This document shows, piece after piece, positions 51,556 to 60,073 of a stretch of DNA of 64,000 nucleotides. This stretch comes from Pseudomonas kilonensis. Its GTDB lineage: Bacteria; Pseudomonadota; Gammaproteobacteria; Pseudomonadales; Pseudomonadaceae. Location: positions 51,406-115,405 of the forward strand of contig NZ_LHVH01000006.1 of NCBI RefSeq assembly GCF_001269885.1, written 5' to 3'. Below the pieces are notes generated by a model. That model saw nothing but the letters and a program-made list of their open reading frames with translations, ran no database searches and was not told the origin of the DNA. Numbering within the stretch: the stretch's first letter is position 1; every line of letters begins with the position of its first letter. The position numbers were made by a program, and so were the translations under genes.

Positions 51556-53015
51556 GCGAGCCGTTGCCCTTTGGTTTCGCCAGGCGCCTGGGCGTGTTGC
51601 TGGAAGGCGAGGGGCCGACCTTGAGCTTGGTCATGCGCCGCGATACGCCCTTGACCGCCGTGGCCGAAGTGCAACGTCTGTGCGGTCGAGATTTGCCTAT
51701 CCTGGTGCTGGAGCCGGCGCCGTTCGCCGCGCGCCTGGCCAGCGTCTATCGCCAGGGCCAGAGCGCCGCCGAACAGGTCGCCCAAGGTCTGGACGAGGAA
51801 CTGGACCTGCTCAGCCTGGCCGACCAGATGCCGCAGACCACCGACCTGCTGGAGCAGCAAGGCGATGCGCCGATCATCCGGCTGATCAATGCCTTGCTCA
51901 GCGAGGCGGTCCGCGAACACGCCTCGGACGTGCACCTGGAAACGTTCGAACAGTACCTGTCGGTGCGCATGCGCATCGACGGTCAGTTGCAGGAAATGCT
52001 CCGTCCGCGTCGGGAACTGGCGAGTCTGCTGGTGTCGCGAATCAAGGTCATGGCGCGCCTGGACATCGCCGAGAAACGCGTGCCCCAGGACGGTCGAATG
52101 GCCTTGCGCCTGGCCGGGCACGAAGTCGATGTGCGGGTCTCGACCCTGCCTTCGGCCCATGGCGAGCGCGTGGTGTTGCGCCTGCTCGACAAGCAGGCCG
52201 GGCGCCTGGAGCTGCAGCGCCTGGGCCTGCCCGACGACACTCTGGCCGGCCTGCGCCAGTTGCTCGGCAAGCCCCACGGCATCGTGTTGGTCACCGGGCC
52301 CACGGGGTCGGGGAAAACCACCAGCCTGTACGCGGCGCTGAGCAGCATCAACGACCAGAGCCGCAACATCCTCACCGTCGAAGACCCGATCGAATATCAC
52401 CTGCCGGGCATCGGCCAGATGCCGGTCAACCCGAAAGTCGACATGACCTTCGCCCGTGGTTTGCGGGCCATTTTGCGCCAGGATCCGGACGTGGTGATGG
52501 TCGGCGAAATACGCGACCGCGAAACCGCCGAAATCGCCGTCCAGGCGTCGCTGACCGGGCACCTGGTGCTCTCGACCCTGCACACCAACACCGCCGTCGG
52601 CGCGGTCACGCGGCTGGTGGACATGGGCGTGGATGCGTATCTGTTGGCGTCGTCCCTGGCCGGCATCGTCGCCCAGCGCTTGTTGCGCAGCTTGTGCCCG
52701 TCCTGCAAGACGCCTTATGTGGCCGACGCTGCTACGAGTCGGCGTCTGGGCCTCGACGCCGATGCCGCGCCGCGGTTGTTCAAGGCCCAGGGCTGCGAGC
52801 ACTGCCAGAAGGGTTATCGCGGACGCTTCGGTATCTATGAACTGGTGAATGTCAGCGCCGCCCTGTCGCAACTGATTCATCAGGGCGCCACCGAGCAGGC
52901 GCTGGCCGTCGAGGCGCGCAAGACCTCCCGCAGCCTGTTTCAGGACGGTCGCCAGCGGGTGCTGGAAGGCCTGACCAGCGTCGACGAACTGCTGCGCATC
53001 ACCCAGGAGGATTAG
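51552..53015 (+). CDS. gspE: Type II secretion ATPase GspE
   Basis: Cytoplasmic AAA-type motor of the secretion system. The 487-residue protein has Walker A GPTGSGKTT at 249-257, Asp and His boxes (TVEDPIEYHLPGIGQ, GHLVLSTLHTNTA), Walker B VVMVGEIRD at about 314-322, and the tetracysteine zinc motif Cys382, Cys385, Cys415 and Cys418 (CPSC, CEHC). The N-terminal GspL-binding domain is short. GTG start overlapping the gspD stop by four bases. Confidence 0.96.
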   Translation: MSEPLPFGFARRLGVLLEGEGPTLSLVMRRDTPLTAVAEVQRLCGRDLPILVLEPAPFAARLASVYRQGQSAAEQVAQGLDEELDLLSLADQMPQTTDLLEQQGDAPIIRLINALLSEAVREHASDVHLETFEQYLSVRMRIDGQLQEMLRPRRELASLLVSRIKVMARLDIAEKRVPQDGRMALRLAGHEVDVRVSTLPSAHGERVVLRLLDKQAGRLELQRLGLPDDTLAGLRQLLGKPHGIVLVTGPTGSGKTTSLYAALSSINDQSRNILTVEDPIEYHLPGIGQMPVNPKVDMTFARGLRAILRQDPDVVMVGEIRDRETAEIAVQASLTGHLVLSTLHTNTAVGAVTRLVDMGVDAYLLASSLAGIVAQRLLRSLCPSCKTPYVADAATSRRLGLDADAAPRLFKAQGCEHCQKGYRGRFGIYELVNVSAALSQLIHQGATEQALAVEARKTSRSLFQDGRQRVLEGLTSVDELLRITQED

Positions 53016-53019
53016 CACC

Positions 53020-54228
53020 GTGCCGACCTTCGACTATCGGGCCGAAGACGCCCAGGGCCGCCGCTGCAAGGGCCGTGTGGAAGCCGACAGCCCGCGCCAT
53101 GCTCGCCAGTTGCTGCGCGAGCGCGGCTTGCTGCCCAGCGAACTGGCTGAAGCCAAGGAACCGCGAACCCTGGGCGGGCGACATGCCGGGGCGCGTTTGA
53201 GCCCGGCAGATCTGGCGTTGCTGACATTGCAGCTGTCCACCTTGATCCAGGCCGGCCTGCCCCTCGAAGAGTCCCTGGGAGCGGTGGCGCAACAGAGCCA
53301 GAAGCGCCGCGTCGCCCACCTGCTGGCGGCGGTGCGCAGCCGGGTGATGGAAGGCCATGCGTTGGCGACGGCACTGAGGGCCTTTCCCCAGGCGTTCCCC
53401 GAGCTGTTCTGCGCCACGGTCGCGGCGGGCGAGCAATCCGGGCACCTGGGGCAAGTCTTGGAGCAACTGGCGAGCTACACCCAGGCGCGCCAGGCGTCAC
53501 GCCAGCGCATTCAACTGGCGTTGGTGTACCCGCTGATCCTGATGCTGGCCTGTGTCGCGATTGTTGGTTTCCTGCTGGGTTACGTGGTGCCGGATGTGGT
53601 GAAGATTTTCATCGACAGCGGCCAGCCGTTGCCCTGGCTGACCCAGGCGCTGATCGCCGTGAGCGATGGCTTGCGCCGCTATGGCCTGCTGCTGCTCGGT
53701 GCGCTGGCCGGGCTGCTCGGGTTGTGGCGTTGGAGCCTGCGCCAACCGGCGTGGCGCCTGCGCTGGCACCGTGTGTTGCTGCGGCTGCCGGTGTTGAGCG
53801 AAGTGCTGCGGGCGATGGAGGCGGCCCGATTCGCCAGCACCCTGGCGATCCTGAGCAAAAGCGCCGTGCCTCTAGTGGATGCCTTGCACATCGCCGCGCA
53901 GGTGATCGGCAACCTGACGATCCGCGCCCGCATGGCCGACGTCGCTCGTTCGGTCCGCGAAGGCGGGACCCTGACCCGCGGCCTGGAGCAGGGCGGCGAT
54001 ATCCCGCCGCTGATGCTGCATATGATCGCCAGCGGCGAACGGGCCGGCGAGCTCGACAGCATGCTGGCCCGGGCCGCCGAACAACAGGAAGCCAGCCTCG
54101 CGGCGCGTATCGCGCTGGTGGTGAGCCTGTTCGAACCGGCCATGTTGGTGGTGATGGGCGGCGTCGTGCTGCTGATCGTCATGGCCATCCTCCTACCGAT
54201 CCTGAGCCTCAACCAATTGGTGAATTGA
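53020..54228 (+). CDS. gspF: Type II secretion inner-membrane platform protein GspF
   Basis: Polytopic platform protein linking the ATPase to pseudopilus assembly. The 402-residue product starts at GTG (MPTFDYRAEDAQGRRCKGRV) and shows two repeated T2SSF domains (about 65-190 and 265-390) with three membrane helices. The typical LIQAGLPLEESLGAVAQQS and MIASGERAGELDSMLARAA segments are present. It follows gspE by four bases. Confidence 0.95.
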   Translation: MPTFDYRAEDAQGRRCKGRVEADSPRHARQLLRERGLLPSELAEAKEPRTLGGRHAGARLSPADLALLTLQLSTLIQAGLPLEESLGAVAQQSQKRRVAHLLAAVRSRVMEGHALATALRAFPQAFPELFCATVAAGEQSGHLGQVLEQLASYTQARQASRQRIQLALVYPLILMLACVAIVGFLLGYVVPDVVKIFIDSGQPLPWLTQALIAVSDGLRRYGLLLLGALAGLLGLWRWSLRQPAWRLRWHRVLLRLPVLSEVLRAMEAARFASTLAILSKSAVPLVDALHIAAQVIGNLTIRARMADVARSVREGGTLTRGLEQGGDIPPLMLHMIASGERAGELDSMLARAAEQQEASLAARIALVVSLFEPAMLVVMGGVVLLIVMAILLPILSLNQLVN

Positions 54229-54231
54229 CCG

Positions 54232-54687
54232 ATGAAATTTCAAAGCAAGCGACCTGCACGCCCTCAACGCGGCTTCACCCTGATCGAAATCATGGTGGTG
54301 GTGGTCATCATTGGCGTGCTGGGCGCCATCGTGGTACCGCAGTTCATGAGCCGACCCGACCAGGCCAAGGTCACGGCCGCCCGCACCGATATCCAGGCGA
54401 TCGCCACGGCCCTGGAAATGTACCGCCTCGATAACTTCCAGTACCCGTCGACCCAACAAGGCCTGGAGGCGCTGAGCAAACGCCCGTCCGGTACGCCAGC
54501 AGCCAGGAACTGGAACCCCCAGGGCTATCTGAAAAGCCTGCCGATCGACCCTTGGGGCACGCCCTACCAGTACCTCAATCCGGGGCACAAATCCGTCGAT
54601 GGCAGCTATGACCTGTACTCGCTGGGCGCCGATGGCGTACTGGGCGGCGAAGGCATGGCGGCTGACATCGGCAATTGGGCCGAGTGA
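54232..54687 (+). CDS. gspG: Major pseudopilin GspG
   Basis: Main subunit of the type II pseudopilus, processed by prepilin peptidase (not encoded in this window). The 151-residue precursor has the leader ending RG|FTLIEIMVVVVIIGVLGAIV, with Glu5. The C-terminal part contains the calcium-loop type sequence NPGHKSVDGSYDLYSLGADG, and DPWGTPYQY. It begins three bases after gspF. Confidence 0.97.
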   Translation: MKFQSKRPARPQRGFTLIEIMVVVVIIGVLGAIVVPQFMSRPDQAKVTAARTDIQAIATALEMYRLDNFQYPSTQQGLEALSKRPSGTPAARNWNPQGYLKSLPIDPWGTPYQYLNPGHKSVDGSYDLYSLGADGVLGGEGMAADIGNWAE

Positions 54688-55157
54688 ACGTGGGTCGTCA
54701 TTGCCGGGGCTTCACCTTGCTGGAACTGATGGTTGTCATCGTGCTGATCGGGGTACTGGCGGGCATGGTCAGCTTCGCCACGGGTTCGAGCCCGGCACGT
54801 GAGGCCCGGCAGCAAGCCCAAGATTTCGTCCGTGTGGTCCAGCAGTTGCGCGAGCGGGCGGTACTGGACGGGCAGGAATACGGTGTGCGCGTGCAGCCTC
54901 TTAGTTACCAGGCGTTGCGCCTTGAAGCCCAGGGCTGGACGGCGGTGTCGGCGTTGCATCGATTGCCTGAGGGGCTGACGCTCGGGTTGGAGCAGGACGG
55001 TCATGTCCTCAGGCTCGATGATGTTCAAGGTCCACCGCAGTTGTTGATGCTCAGCAGTGACGAGATCAGCCCCTTCAGGCTGCTCATCAAAGTCGCCGGG
55101 CAGACGATTTCCCGGGTGTCGAGCGATGGATTGGCGGAGCCGCTGATCGATGACTGA
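54684..55157 (+). CDS. gspH: Minor pseudopilin GspH
   Basis: Minor pseudopilin with leader CRG|FTLLELMVVIVLIGVLAGMV and Glu5. About 157 residues from the GTG at 54684, which overlaps the gspG stop by four bases (GTGA); GTG 54690 and TTG 54675 are other in-frame candidates. The globular C-terminal domain is of GspH type by length and operon place; sequence outside the leader is weakly conserved. Confidence 0.88.
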   Translation: MNVGRHCRGFTLLELMVVIVLIGVLAGMVSFATGSSPAREARQQAQDFVRVVQQLRERAVLDGQEYGVRVQPLSYQALRLEAQGWTAVSALHRLPEGLTLGLEQDGHVLRLDDVQGPPQLLMLSSDEISPFRLLIKVAGQTISRVSSDGLAEPLIDD

Positions 55158-55536
55158 CCCTCGCAGGCCGGCTGCCGGTTGCCGCGGCTTCACGCTGTTG
55201 GAAGTCGTGATCGCCCTGGCGATTTTCGCGACGCTGGCGGCCGCCGTGCTCTCGGCCAGTCAGTTCGTGCTCAAGCAAAGCGCGGGGCTCGAGGAGCGTC
55301 TGTTCGGCGCCTGGCTGGCGGACAATCAGTTGAACGAACTGCGCCTGCAAGCCACTACGCCACCGGGGCAACAGTGGCTGAGCCGGCACCTGGATCGTCG
55401 CGACTGGCTCTTGCAACAACGTATCGCCCCGGCCGCTGATGGGCGCTTGCTGCAGGTCGAGATTCAGGTCAGCCGTGTCGACAGCGCGACGGTCGTGCAC
55501 CGCACCACCGGATGGATCCGCAGCCGTGATGAATAA
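55150..55536 (+). CDS. gspI: Minor pseudopilin GspI
   Basis: Minor pseudopilin of the tip complex with J and K. The 128-residue precursor has the leader CRG|FTLLEVVIALAIFATLAAAV and the conserved DNQLNELRLQ segment after the helix, typical of GspI. It overlaps the end of gspH and the beginning of gspJ by eight bases each. Confidence 0.93.
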   Translation: MTDPRRPAAGCRGFTLLEVVIALAIFATLAAAVLSASQFVLKQSAGLEERLFGAWLADNQLNELRLQATTPPGQQWLSRHLDRRDWLLQQRIAPAADGRLLQVEIQVSRVDSATVVHRTTGWIRSRDE

Positions 55537-56062
55537 GCAGTCGGGTTTCACCTTGTTGGAACTGGTCATCGCCATCGGCATTTTTGCCCTGCTCGGCCTG
55601 GCCAGTTGGCGGCTGTTCGACGGCGTCGTGCGCACCCAGCAGGGGACCGGTCAGCATGAGCGCGACATCCGGGCCTTGCAGCGTGCCGTCGGTGTGATCG
55701 AGCGGGATGTGTGGCAGGCGGTTGCCGGCTCGCTCGTGCTCGCGCCGGGGCGTTTGCAACTGCAGCGCAGCCATTGGCGCAATCCACTGGACCAGCCGCG
55801 CAGCGAACGGCAGACGGTGAGCTATCGGCTCGAGGGTGCCGTGTTGTGGCGCGACAGTGCCGGCGAAGGCACGTCCCTTGTGCAGCAGCAGAAGCTGCTC
55901 GACGACGTACACGGCCTGAGCTGGCGTGTGTTCGACCCACAACGGGGCTGGCACAGCGAAACCGTGAGTGACACTGCGCCGCTGGCGTTGGAGTTGATCG
56001 TGTCGGCGGGGCGTTTCGAACAGGTCCGTCGGGTGTTGCTGTTGCCGGGGGCGTTGCCATGA
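55529..56062 (+). CDS. gspJ: Minor pseudopilin GspJ
   Basis: Minor pseudopilin of the tip complex. The 177-residue precursor starts at ATG 55529 (MNKQSG|FTLLELVIAIGIF) with Glu5 and contains RAVGVIERDVWQAV, matching the GspJ RDLRQ-like region. A longer in-frame start reads through gspI and was rejected. It overlaps gspK by four bases. Confidence 0.93.
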   Translation: MNKQSGFTLLELVIAIGIFALLGLASWRLFDGVVRTQQGTGQHERDIRALQRAVGVIERDVWQAVAGSLVLAPGRLQLQRSHWRNPLDQPRSERQTVSYRLEGAVLWRDSAGEGTSLVQQQKLLDDVHGLSWRVFDPQRGWHSETVSDTAPLALELIVSAGRFEQVRRVLLLPGALP

Positions 56063-56904
56063 GCCGACAACGTGGTGTGGCGCTGATCAGCGTGCTGCTG
56101 GTGCTGAGCCTGGCCTTGCTGCTGATCGGTGGCCTGTTGCGCAGTCATCGCCTGTTGTTGCACAGCAGCGCGCAGCAGCTGCAACAGGTCCAGTTGCGGC
56201 AATTGGGATTGGCAGGGGAAGACTGGGCGCGGGTGGTGTTGGAAAACAGTGGGATAACGCCGTCCGGGCCTGTTGACCTGAGCCAGGGTTGGGCTCGGCT
56301 CGAGCCCGTCTTGGAAGTTGACGGCGCCGAGCTGCACATCGATATCGAGGATTTGTCCGGGCGCCTGAATCTCAACGCGCTGCTGGCCCTGGGGAAAATC
56401 GATCAGGTCACCCTCGGCCGCTGGACTCGCTTGCTGGCCTTGCTGGATTTACCGCCGCTGTCGTTGCCCCAGGTCGGGCCGGTGCAGGAGCTGAGTCAAC
56501 TGCGTCTGTTGCCGGGCATCGACGGCCAGACACTGCGGCGCCTGGAGCCTTGGGTGGTGCTGCTGCCCAAGGACGCGCGGCTGAATATCAATACCGCACC
56601 GTGGCAATTACTGATGACCCTGGACGGCATGGAGGACGGGCCGGCCAACGCGTTGGTCAACCAGCGTCGCCACGCGCCCTACGCCAGCGTGCAGGCGTTT
56701 ACCAACGACCCGGTGTTGTCCGGGCTGGGCCTCAACAGCCACGGTCTGGGGGTGGGCAGTCGCTGGTTCCGGATCACCGTGAGTGTGACCCACGCCGGCA
56801 GCCGTCTGCGCCTGGCCTCGGATGTTGAGCGCGATTCCGTTAGCGGGCGCTGGACTGTTCGTCAGCGTCGTTTCCTACCCTTGAGCACCAGCGAGCTTCC
56901 CTGA
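56059..56904 (+). CDS. gspK: Minor pseudopilin GspK
   Basis: Large tip pseudopilin. The 281-residue product has the leader QRG|VALISVLLVLSLALLLIGGL, which lacks Glu5 as is normal for GspK. The helix-hairpin-like insertion region carries LPKDARLNINTAPWQLLMTL, and RWFRITVSV lies near the end. It starts inside the last codons of gspJ (ATGA) and its stop overlaps the gspL start (TGATG). Confidence 0.95.
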   Translation: MSRQRGVALISVLLVLSLALLLIGGLLRSHRLLLHSSAQQLQQVQLRQLGLAGEDWARVVLENSGITPSGPVDLSQGWARLEPVLEVDGAELHIDIEDLSGRLNLNALLALGKIDQVTLGRWTRLLALLDLPPLSLPQVGPVQELSQLRLLPGIDGQTLRRLEPWVVLLPKDARLNINTAPWQLLMTLDGMEDGPANALVNQRRHAPYASVQAFTNDPVLSGLGLNSHGLGVGSRWFRITVSVTHAGSRLRLASDVERDSVSGRWTVRQRRFLPLSTSELP

Positions 56905-58007
56905 TGAAAACCTGGCTTTACCTGACGGCCGAAGGCCTGGGCGCGCCTTGCGCCAACTGGCCATGCTGCGTGTGGTCGCCCACCGGCGAGCGTCGTCGCC
57001 TGCCTCTGCATGAGGCGGCCGGCGAGTTGAGCGGACGGCCCGTCGATGTGCTGTTGCCGATGGAAATGTGCAGCTGGTTGCGCAGCGATCCATGGCCCTC
57101 TCGACGCCAGCCCCGGCCTCAGGCCCTGGCATTCGCCGTCGAAGAGCAACTGAGTGAAAACCTGGAGGCGCTGCACATCAGCATCGGCCCGCGCGACCGT
57201 CAGCACCGCTATCCGCTGATGGTGACGGAGCGAGCCCGGTTCCAGGCGCTGCTGGCGTTGCTGGCGGCACAAGGCATTGAGGTGCGTGCGGTGCATGTCG
57301 ATGCCGATCTGCTTGCCGATGACCAGGCATTTGGCGTGCACTGGTTTGGGCGTTGGTTGTTGGGAGGAGGGCTGCCGGCGCGGATGTCGTTGTCGGCCCG
57401 AGGCTTGGCGACGCTCAAGCCTGGCCTGCCTGAAGACATCCACTGGCTGGACGAGGAACGTGATCGCCAGGGCATCGATGAGTGGTTGTTGAGCGCTGGC
57501 GGACAGCCCATCGACCTGTTGCAGGGCGAGTTTCGTCGGCGCCGCCAACCGCTGCCATGGCGCGGCGCTTCGGCGGCTGTGCTGGGCGCGTTGGTGCTCA
57601 CCTGGGCCTTCAGTGAAGCCCGCCTACGTTTTCTTGAAAACGAAACCCGGCTTCTCTATGCCCAAAGCGAACAGCGATTCAGGTCGTTGTATCCCGGGCA
57701 GGCGCGGATCGTCGACCTGGCGGCGCAGTTCCAGGCATTGCAGAGTCGTCGTGGACAACGTCAGGACACCCAGGTCGCGCGTCTGGCGCGTCTGACCGAG
57801 CAGGTCATTGGCGCCAGCAGCGTCGAGGTGCAGCGCATCGATTTTCGTGAAGGCGAGGGTTGGAAGATCCAACTGACGGCCAACAGCTTCGTCGAACTTG
57901 AGCAACTGCGTGAGCGCGGGCAGCAGAACGGATTGCCCGTCACCCTGGGCAGCGCGAGCAAACAGAACAATCGCGTGCAGGCCATTCTCACGCTGGAGAA
58001 CAGTTGA
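56904..58007 (+). CDS. gspL: Type II secretion system protein GspL
   Basis: Inner-membrane protein that recruits GspE. The 367-residue product has a cytoplasmic actin-like domain (about 1-210), one membrane helix about 215-235 (WRGASAAVLGALVLTWAFS), and a periplasmic ferredoxin-like domain. The cytoplasmic segment VDVLLPMEMCSWLRSDPWPS corresponds to the usual GspL core. It overlaps gspM by four bases. Confidence 0.9.
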   Translation: MKTWLYLTAEGLGAPCANWPCCVWSPTGERRRLPLHEAAGELSGRPVDVLLPMEMCSWLRSDPWPSRRQPRPQALAFAVEEQLSENLEALHISIGPRDRQHRYPLMVTERARFQALLALLAAQGIEVRAVHVDADLLADDQAFGVHWFGRWLLGGGLPARMSLSARGLATLKPGLPEDIHWLDEERDRQGIDEWLLSAGGQPIDLLQGEFRRRRQPLPWRGASAAVLGALVLTWAFSEARLRFLENETRLLYAQSEQRFRSLYPGQARIVDLAAQFQALQSRRGQRQDTQVARLARLTEQVIGASSVEVQRIDFREGEGWKIQLTANSFVELEQLRERGQQNGLPVTLGSASKQNNRVQAILTLENS

Positions 58008-58462
58008 TGAACGTCATGGGATGGCTGGCTTTGAAACAGGCCTGGGGGAGAACATCGCGCCGCGAGCAAGGGCTGTTGCTGGGACTTGCCGGGCTGGTGC
58101 TGGTGGCGCTGGCCTATACCGCGATCTGGCAACCGACTCGGCAACGGCTGGAGGTTGCCGAACGACAGCATCGCCAACAGGCCGAACTGATGGCCCGGAT
58201 CCAGCGCGCCGAACCCACCCGGGATGCGACTGCCGCCACGCGGCCCTTGTCGGTGCGCGTCAACGAGGATGCGACAGCGGCGGGGTTGGACATAGCGGAA
58301 ATGGAGGTCGACGGCGATTCGTTGCGACTCGCCGTCGGTGGCGAGGCCAATTCGTTGCTTCGTTGGCTGGATCAACAAGAGCGGGAGGGGGCGGTGCTGC
58401 AATCGCTGACTCTGGAAGCTGAGAATGGTGTGCTGGGTGCGCGGGTGGTGTTGCGTCAATGA
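58004..58462 (+). CDS. gspM: Type II secretion system protein GspM
   Basis: Bitopic partner of GspL. The 152-residue product has a short cytoplasmic N-terminus (MNVMGWLALKQAWGRTSRRE), a membrane helix about 22-42 and a periplasmic domain. Sequence conservation of GspM is low, so the call rests on size, topology and place at the end of gspC-M. No gspN, gspO or pilotin gene follows. Confidence 0.88.
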   Translation: MMNVMGWLALKQAWGRTSRREQGLLLGLAGLVLVALAYTAIWQPTRQRLEVAERQHRQQAELMARIQRAEPTRDATAATRPLSVRVNEDATAAGLDIAEMEVDGDSLRLAVGGEANSLLRWLDQQEREGAVLQSLTLEAENGVLGARVVLRQ

Positions 58463-58497
58463 CCGACCGCAACAATTTTGACCAGGAGTATGGGCTC

Positions 58498-58632
58498 TTG
58501 TGGCGAGGGGATTTATCCCCGCTCGGCTGCGCAGCAGTCGTAAACCGCTTTGCAGGGTTCATCTGTTGCGCAGCGGTGTCGGGTTTTTGGGGCGGCTGCG
58601 CCACCCAGCGGGGATAAATCCCCTCGCCACAA
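58498..58632. repeat. Palindromic repeat, TTGTGGCGAGGGG family
   Basis: Long inverted repeat whose arms (TTGTGGCGAGGGGATTTATC and complement) enclose an interior with GGTTTTTGGGGCGGCTGCGC. It is related to 20485-20578 in arms and interior. It lies between the convergent gspM and MFS genes and may end both transcripts. Confidence 0.85.
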
Positions 58633-58676
58633 AGTGTCTGTTTGCCCCTGGTTTTTGGGACGTGAAGTCGCTATGG

Positions 58677-59954
58677 CTAAACCTGCACATTCCCCGGCAG
58701 CAACGGCAATTTCGCCAGCTTCACCGCCACCCACAATGCGACCACCAGCAAGCCACCGATGAACAAGCCGACACCATTCCACCCACCCAGGTGCCAGGCC
58801 ACGCCGCCGGCCGTACCCGCAACGCTGGATCCGGCGTAATAGCTGAACAGATAGAGTGACGAAGCCTGGCCCTTGGCCTTGAGGGCGCGGCGGCCGATCC
58901 AACTGCTGGCGACCGAGTGGGCGCCGAAGAAACCGAAGGTGAACACCAGCATGCCCAGCACGACCAGCCACAGCGGCGTGGCCATGGTCAACGCGAGGCC
59001 GGCCAGCATCAGCGCAATGGTTGCCCAGAGCATTTTGCGCCGGCCGAGTCTGTCCGCCAGTGCACCGATTTTTGCCGAGCTGTAGATGCCCGACAGGTAC
59101 ACCACCGACAGCAACCCGACAAAGGCCTGGTCCAAGTGATAAGGCTCGGCCAGCAGGCGGTAGCCGATGTAGTTGAACAGCGTCACGAACGCGCCCATCA
59201 ACACGAAGGCTTCGAGAAACAGCAGCGGCAACCCGGCGTCGCGAAAGTGCATGGTAAAGCCGTCCAGCAAACTGCGCGGGTGCAGCGAACGGGGACGGAA
59301 GTTGCGTGACTCGGGGAGGATTCTCCAGAACACCGCCGCCGCGATCAGCGCCAGGCCGCCAATCACCAGCATCGCGGTGTGCCAGCTGACAAAATCGATC
59401 AAGACCCCGGTGATCAGGCGTCCGCACATGCCGCCGATAGCGTTGCCGGCGATGTACAGCCCCATCGCCAGGCCGATGTGTTTGGGATGAATTTCCTCGC
59501 TCAAATACGTCATCGCGACCGCTGCCAACCCGCTCAACGACAGCCCCACCAAGGCGCGCAGCAGCAATACACCCTGCCAGGTCGGCATCATGGCGCTGGC
59601 AATCGTGCACACCGAGGCGGCGAACAGCGCCGCGACCATCACCGGCTTGCGGCCGATGCGGTCGGAAATCGGGCCGGTGATCAACAGGCCGATGGCGAGC
59701 AGGCCGGTCGCCACCGACAGGATCAGGCTGCTCTGCGCCGCGTTGATGGAAAATTCCTTGGACAACAGCGGCATCATCGGTTGCACGCAATACAGCAGGG
59801 CAAAGGTCGCAAAGCCACCACTGAACAGCGCCAGCACCGTGCGCATGAACATCGGCGTGCCTTTCTCGATGTAGATGTCCTTGAGTTCGGCGACGACATC
59901 ATCCTGCACACGCGGTGGGATTTCATGGGCCAGTGGAGCGACAGCAGTTTTCAC
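58677..59954 (-). CDS. MFS transporter
   Basis: A 425-residue major facilitator with about 12 membrane helices. The loop 2-3 motif is GPISDRIGRKPVMVAALFA, followed by a TM4-5 region with LLLRALVGLSLSGLAAVAM. The N-terminal 35 residues are hydrophilic. The start is a GTG at 59954; a later ATG is possible. It is divergent from a LysR regulator, an arrangement typical of regulated efflux or uptake (YnfM-like subgroup). The substrate is unknown. Confidence 0.88.
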   Translation of the reverse strand: MKTAVAPLAHEIPPRVQDDVVAELKDIYIEKGTPMFMRTVLALFSGGFATFALLYCVQPMMPLLSKEFSINAAQSSLILSVATGLLAIGLLITGPISDRIGRKPVMVAALFAASVCTIASAMMPTWQGVLLLRALVGLSLSGLAAVAMTYLSEEIHPKHIGLAMGLYIAGNAIGGMCGRLITGVLIDFVSWHTAMLVIGGLALIAAAVFWRILPESRNFRPRSLHPRSLLDGFTMHFRDAGLPLLFLEAFVLMGAFVTLFNYIGYRLLAEPYHLDQAFVGLLSVVYLSGIYSSAKIGALADRLGRRKMLWATIALMLAGLALTMATPLWLVVLGMLVFTFGFFGAHSVASSWIGRRALKAKGQASSLYLFSYYAGSSVAGTAGGVAWHLGGWNGVGLFIGGLLVVALWVAVKLAKLPLLPGNVQV

Positions 59955-60001
59955 GGTGGACCTCGCAAGGGCACGATCAGGCAGGCAATGAAAAAAGCAT
60001 A

Positions 60002-60032
60002 TAGCCGGCTAATGTTTCTATCCAATATATTG
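60002..60032. promoter_or_regulatory. Palindromes in the MFS/LysR divergent region
   Basis: Two perfect 10-base palindromes, TAGCCGGCTA (60002-60011) and CAATATATTG (60023-60032), in the 119-base gap between the two start codons. They are placed where a LysR regulator would bind to control itself and the transporter. Confidence 0.45.
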
Positions 60033-60073
60033 TTCGACCTGTTTAAGACGTTTTGCGACCTATTGGATTGCCC

